Source: an uncultured Gammaproteobacteria bacterium
Lineage (GTDB): Bacteria; Pseudomonadota; Gammaproteobacteria; Poriferisulfidales; GCA-002705445
Assembly (NCBI GenBank): GCA_913031205.1
Contig: CAJWEM010000010.1
Location: forward strand, 1 to 35,480
Length of the DNA: 35,480 bases
Direction: 5' to 3'
Part shown: positions 32,651-35,480 of the stretch, piece by piece
Position numbering within the stretch: position 1 is the first letter of the stretch
How the letters are laid out: each line of letters starts with the position of its first letter
Made by a program: the position numbers and the translations under genes
Notes under the pieces: model-generated
Told to the model about the DNA's origin: nothing
What the model saw: only the letters and a program-made list of their open reading frames with translations
Database searches by the model: none

Positions 32651-33825
32651 GCGAGAATTTTTTTTATTCTTTCTACAGCCTTCTGAAGATTTTCAAAACT
32701 AGTTGCAAAAGATATTCTTATATGGTTTTTTGATCCAAACGCAGTTCCAGGCACGACAGCAACGTCTGCATTCATCAAAAAATATTCAGCAAGATCATAA
32801 TCATCATTTATTCCATCTAATTTTGAAACTAAACCACTAACATTGACAAAAGCATAAAAAGAGCCATCAGGTTTTTTATATTCGACACCATCTATTTCAT
32901 TTAGCTCTTTATGAAGATATTCATTTCTAGATTGATACTCGTTTACCATATCATCGACTTTCAACTTTCCATTATCAAGAGCAGCTTTGGCAGCTGATTG
33001 CGAAATTGAACATGTGCAAGAAGTACTTTGAGATTGAATTTTTTTCATAGCCCCAACAATTTCTTTATTACCAGCAGCATATCCAATCCTCCATCCAGTC
33101 ATAGCGTATGCTTTTGATACTCCATTTAAAACAACTGTTTGATTAAAAAGATCAGGGCATACATTTAATATATTTGTAAACTTTCTTTTATTAAAAATTA
33201 TATGCTCATAAATATCATCAGAAGCAATTATTATATTGGGGTGTTGTTTTAAAACCTGTCCAATATCTTTTAGCTCATCTTCAGTATAAATAAATCCAGA
33301 GGGATTTGATGGGCTATTTAGTAAAATCATTCTTGTGTTTTCACTTATATGATTAGATATCATTTCTCCAGTTACTTTAAAATCCGTTTTGCTATTTGTT
33401 TCAATAAAAATGGGCTTAGCGTCAGAAAGTTTAACAATCTCAGGATACGATACCCAGTAAGGGGCTGGAATTAAAACTTCATCTCCAGCATTTAATGTCG
33501 CTTGACATAAATTGTATATACTTTGCTTACAACCAGTAGACACAATTATCTGATCAGCTTTGTAATCTAAGTTATTCTCATCTTTGAATTTTTTAATAAT
33601 TGATTTTTTTAAGTCCAACATACCATCAACAGGCGTATATTTTGTATTTCCAGCATTTATGGAATCGATTGCTGCTTTTTTTATATGCTCTGGAGTGTCG
33701 AAATCTGGCTCTCCCGCACTTAATGATATTATGTCTTTACCCTGAGCAATCAATTCACGAGCTTTCATACTCATCGCAATGGTTGCCGATGTTTTGGTAT
33801 TTGAGATTCTCTTTGAGAGTTTCAT
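32647..33825 (-). CDS. Aspartate-type aminotransferase (class I, PLP)
   Basis: Fold-type I aminotransferase of the I-gamma aspartate group. SAGEPDFDTPEHI near residue 37, YTPVDGMLDLK, APYWVSYPEIV, SPSNPSG, SDDIYEHI and PLP-lysine Lys238 in VSKAYAMTGWRIGY are all present. The C-terminus has the substrate arginine in NHIRISFA. The 392-aa length fits. The adjacent divergent uvrB is also the neighbour of a similar aminotransferase in Pseudomonas. The substrate is probably aspartate or glutamate; aromatic or prephenate transamination cannot be excluded, which matters because no hisC-type gene lies in the aro cluster. Confidence 0.9.
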   Translation of the reverse strand: MKLSKRISNTKTSATIAMSMKARELIAQGKDIISLSAGEPDFDTPEHIKKAAIDSINAGNTKYTPVDGMLDLKKSIIKKFKDENNLDYKADQIIVSTGCKQSIYNLCQATLNAGDEVLIPAPYWVSYPEIVKLSDAKPIFIETNSKTDFKVTGEMISNHISENTRMILLNSPSNPSGFIYTEDELKDIGQVLKQHPNIIIASDDIYEHIIFNKRKFTNILNVCPDLFNQTVVLNGVSKAYAMTGWRIGYAAGNKEIVGAMKKIQSQSTSCTCSISQSAAKAALDNGKLKVDDMVNEYQSRNEYLHKELNEIDGVEYKKPDGSFYAFVNVSGLVSKLDGINDDYDLAEYFLMNADVAVVPGTAFGSKNHIRISFATSFENLQKAVERIKKILA

Positions 33826-33854
33826 TATTTATAAAATGTACTATATAAAGTTAC

Positions 33855-33883
33855 TTGGATATTATGATATTCTGCTCTAGAAT
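33855..33883 (+). promoter_or_regulatory. Candidate promoter of uvrB
   Basis: TTGGAT (33855-33860) and TAGAAT (33878-33883) are 17 bases apart, about 42 bases before the uvrB ATG in the 100-base divergent gap. The -10 box is good and the -35 box is partial. No LexA-type operator overlaps it. Confidence 0.33.
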
Positions 33884-33925
33884 CATAGCTAATTTTTCAT
33901 TAAACACAATTATTTATTAAAAAAA

Positions 33926-35480
33926 ATGAATAAAAAGGAATTTAAATTAATATCTGACTATAAACCTTCAGGCGATCAACCAACAGCAATAAGTAAGCTT
34001 TTGGATGGCATAGAATCAGGTTTAAATTCACAAGTGCTTTTAGGTGTTACAGGCTCGGGCAAAACTTTTACCATTGCAAATATTGTGGAAAAGATTCAAA
34101 GACCCACAATTGTTTTAGCCCCTAACAAAACCTTAGCTGCTCAATTATATGGTGAGATGAGGGAATATTTTCCAAATAACGCTGTTGAATATTTCGTTTC
34201 CTATTACGACTATTACCAGCCTGAAGCATATGTTCCTGCGAAAGATAGTTATATTGAAAAAGACGCTGCAATCAATGAACATATTGAGCAAATGAGATTA
34301 TCTGCAACAAAAGCACTATTTGAAAGAGAAGATACGATTATTGTTGCTTCTGTATCTTCAATATATGGCTTAGGTGATGCTAAGTCTTATCAAGAAATGG
34401 TTCTTCATCTATCAAGAGGAGAAATGATAGATCAAAGAAAAATTTTAAGAAGACTTGCAGAGCTTCAATACACCCGGAACCAGACTGAATTAAAAAGAGG
34501 TACGTTTAGAGTAAATGGAGATATTATTGATGTACATCCAGCAGATTCAGAGAATGAAGCTGTGAGAATTGAGCTATTTGGAGATGAAATTGAAAGCTTA
34601 AGTTTTTTTGATTTTTTAACTGGCGAGGTTCTTCGAGTCGTGCCAAGATTAACTATTTATCCAAAAACACATTATGTTACGCCAAGAGAAGTTTTATTAA
34701 AAGCGATTGACGATATCGGATTAGAGCTTGAAGAAAGGCTAACAGAGTTTAAGTCACAGAATAAGCTTGTTGAGGCACAACGTCTCGAAGAGAGAACTAA
34801 ATTTGATTTAGAAATGATAAAGGAAATTGGGTATTGTTCAGGAATTGAAAATTATTCAAGGTATCTATCCGGAAGAAATCCTGGAGAGGCACCTCCCTGT
34901 CTGATTGATTATATGCCCTCTAATGCCTTAATGATAATGGATGAAAGCCATGTCACTGTCCCTCAGTTTATGGGAATGTATCGTGGCGATAGGTCAAGAA
35001 AACAAACGTTAGTTGACTTTGGTTTTCGACTACCTTCAGCACTAGACAATAGACCATTAATGTTTGAAGAATTTGAAGTTTTATCTCCACAAATGATCTA
35101 TGTATCAGCTACTCCGGGTGATTATGAAATTAAAAGGTCTGGGCAGACAGTAGAGCAAGTTGTAAGACCAACTGGTTTAATTGATCCTGAAATTGAAGTG
35201 AGGCCTGCAAAATCTCAGGTTGATGATTTACTTAGTGAGATCTCAAAGGTAGTTGAAGCCAACGAAAGAGTTTTAGTTACAACCCTCACAAAAAGAATGT
35301 CGGAAGATTTAACTAGTTACTTACAAGACCATGACATAAAGGTTAAATATCTTCATTCTGATGTTGATACAGTAGAAAGGGTGGAAATTATTAGAGGTCT
35401 AAGACTTGGTGAATTTGATGTACTTGTAGGTATTAATCTTTTGAGAGAAGGGCTTGATATACCAGAGGTATCATTAGTAG
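33926..35480 (+). CDS. uvrB: Excinuclease ABC subunit B, 5' part
   Basis: Damage-verifying helicase-like subunit of nucleotide excision repair. The frame is open to the window edge, so the ORF track missed it; 518 of roughly 665-670 residues are visible. P-loop GVTGSGKT is at 40-47, the DNA-clamping beta-hairpin region is [12 protein letters not shown], motif II is DESH, then [28 protein letters not shown] and the C-terminal helicase motif [11 protein letters not shown]. The UvrC-binding UVR domain would lie beyond the edge. Start ATG 33926 gives the usual N-terminus ([14 protein letters not shown]). Confidence 0.97.
   Translation, partial: MNKKEFKLISDYKPSGDQPTAISKLLDGIESGLNSQVLLGVTGSGKTFTIANIVEKIQRPTIVLAPNKTLAAQLYGEMREYFPNNAVEYFVSYYDYYQPEAYVPAKDSYIEKDAAINEHIEQMRLSATKALFEREDTIIVASVSSIYGLGDAKSYQEMVLHLSRGEMIDQRKILRRLAELQYTRNQTELKRGTFRVNGDIIDVHPADSENEAVRIELFGDEIESLSFFDFLTGEVLRVVPRLTIYPKTHYVTPREVLLKAIDDIGLELEERLTEFKSQNKLVEAQRLEERTKFDLEMIKEIGYCSGIENYSRYLSGRNPGEAPPCLIDYMPSNALMIMDESHVTVPQFMGMYRGDRSRKQTLVDFGFRLPSALDNRPLMFEEFEVLSPQMIYVSATPGDYEIKRSGQTVEQVVRPTGLIDPEIEVRPAKSQVDDLLSEISKVVEANERVLVTTLTKRMSEDLTSYLQDHDIKVKYLHSDVDTVERVEIIRGLRLGEFDVLVGINLLREGLDIPEVSLV

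Noticed and set aside
33826-33925. LexA operator upstream of uvrB
   Set aside because: No CTGT-N8-ACAG or close variant is present in the gap; the only CTG-containing stretch lacks the matching arm.
1-35480. CRISPR array, insertion sequence, phage or toxin-antitoxin module
   Set aside because: No repeat-spacer pattern, transposase, integrase or paired small toxin-like ORFs were found on either strand.

Overview
The window is about 35 kb of densely packed, AT-rich bacterial chromosome. It holds housekeeping genes in gammaproteobacterial order. The pcnB-folK-panB-panC-panD-pgi order, the gyrA-pheA-tyrA-aroA-cmk-rpsA-ihfB-lapA-lapB-pyrF order and the divergent aminotransferase/uvrB pair all resemble Pseudomonas-type genomes. 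Strong A+T bias, gaps of only a few bases, overlapping stop/start codons and few Shine-Dalgarno sequences point to a streamlined, probably marine gammaproteobacterium. SAR86-like is my best guess, by inference only. No insertion sequence, phage, CRISPR array, rRNA or recognised riboswitch is visible. No stretch over 300 bases lacks a gene; the longest gaps are about 137, 134 and 128 bases. ORF-track entries not listed are shadows of genes in other frames.

Layout, left to right. The 3' end of an unrecognised gene faces a minus-strand pair, tRNA-Leu(CAA) and a DUF4359 membrane protein gene. The translation operon rpsP-rimM-trmD-rplS follows, then ogt (DNA repair). From about 3.2 to 12.6 kb, plus-strand genes cover RNA polyadenylation (pcnB), folate (folK), deoxynucleoside salvage (a dNK-family kinase), pantothenate (panBCD), glycolysis (pgi), an asparagine-synthetase-like amidotransferase of the N-acetylglutaminylglutamine amide (NAGGN) type, a CGFS glutaredoxin (grxD) and argG. 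The outer-membrane lipid-transport lipoprotein mlaA converges on yciB. Divergent from yciB are scpA-scpB (chromosome condensation) and a three-subunit transhydrogenase (pntAA-pntAB-pntB).

The gph-ubiG pair on the minus strand converges on pntB and diverges from gyrA. After gyrA come the aromatic amino acid genes pheA, tyrA and aroA, then cmk, rpsA, ihfB, lapA-lapB (envelope/LPS control), pyrF and galU. A minus-strand tRNA-Asn(GTT) abuts galU. Next is a DUF3050 gene that converges on an aspartate-type aminotransferase, and uvrB runs off the right edge.

I see no obvious new multi-gene system. The best leads are small. A hairpin upstream of ubiG displays a Shine-Dalgarno sequence in its loop and precedes a 10-codon ORF. 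tyrA and aroA are in the same frame, separated by one stop codon. A NAGGN-type amidotransferase has no partner enzyme nearby. All five convergent junctions leave no room for a terminator. A DUF3050 protein carries a plausible metal-binding residue set.
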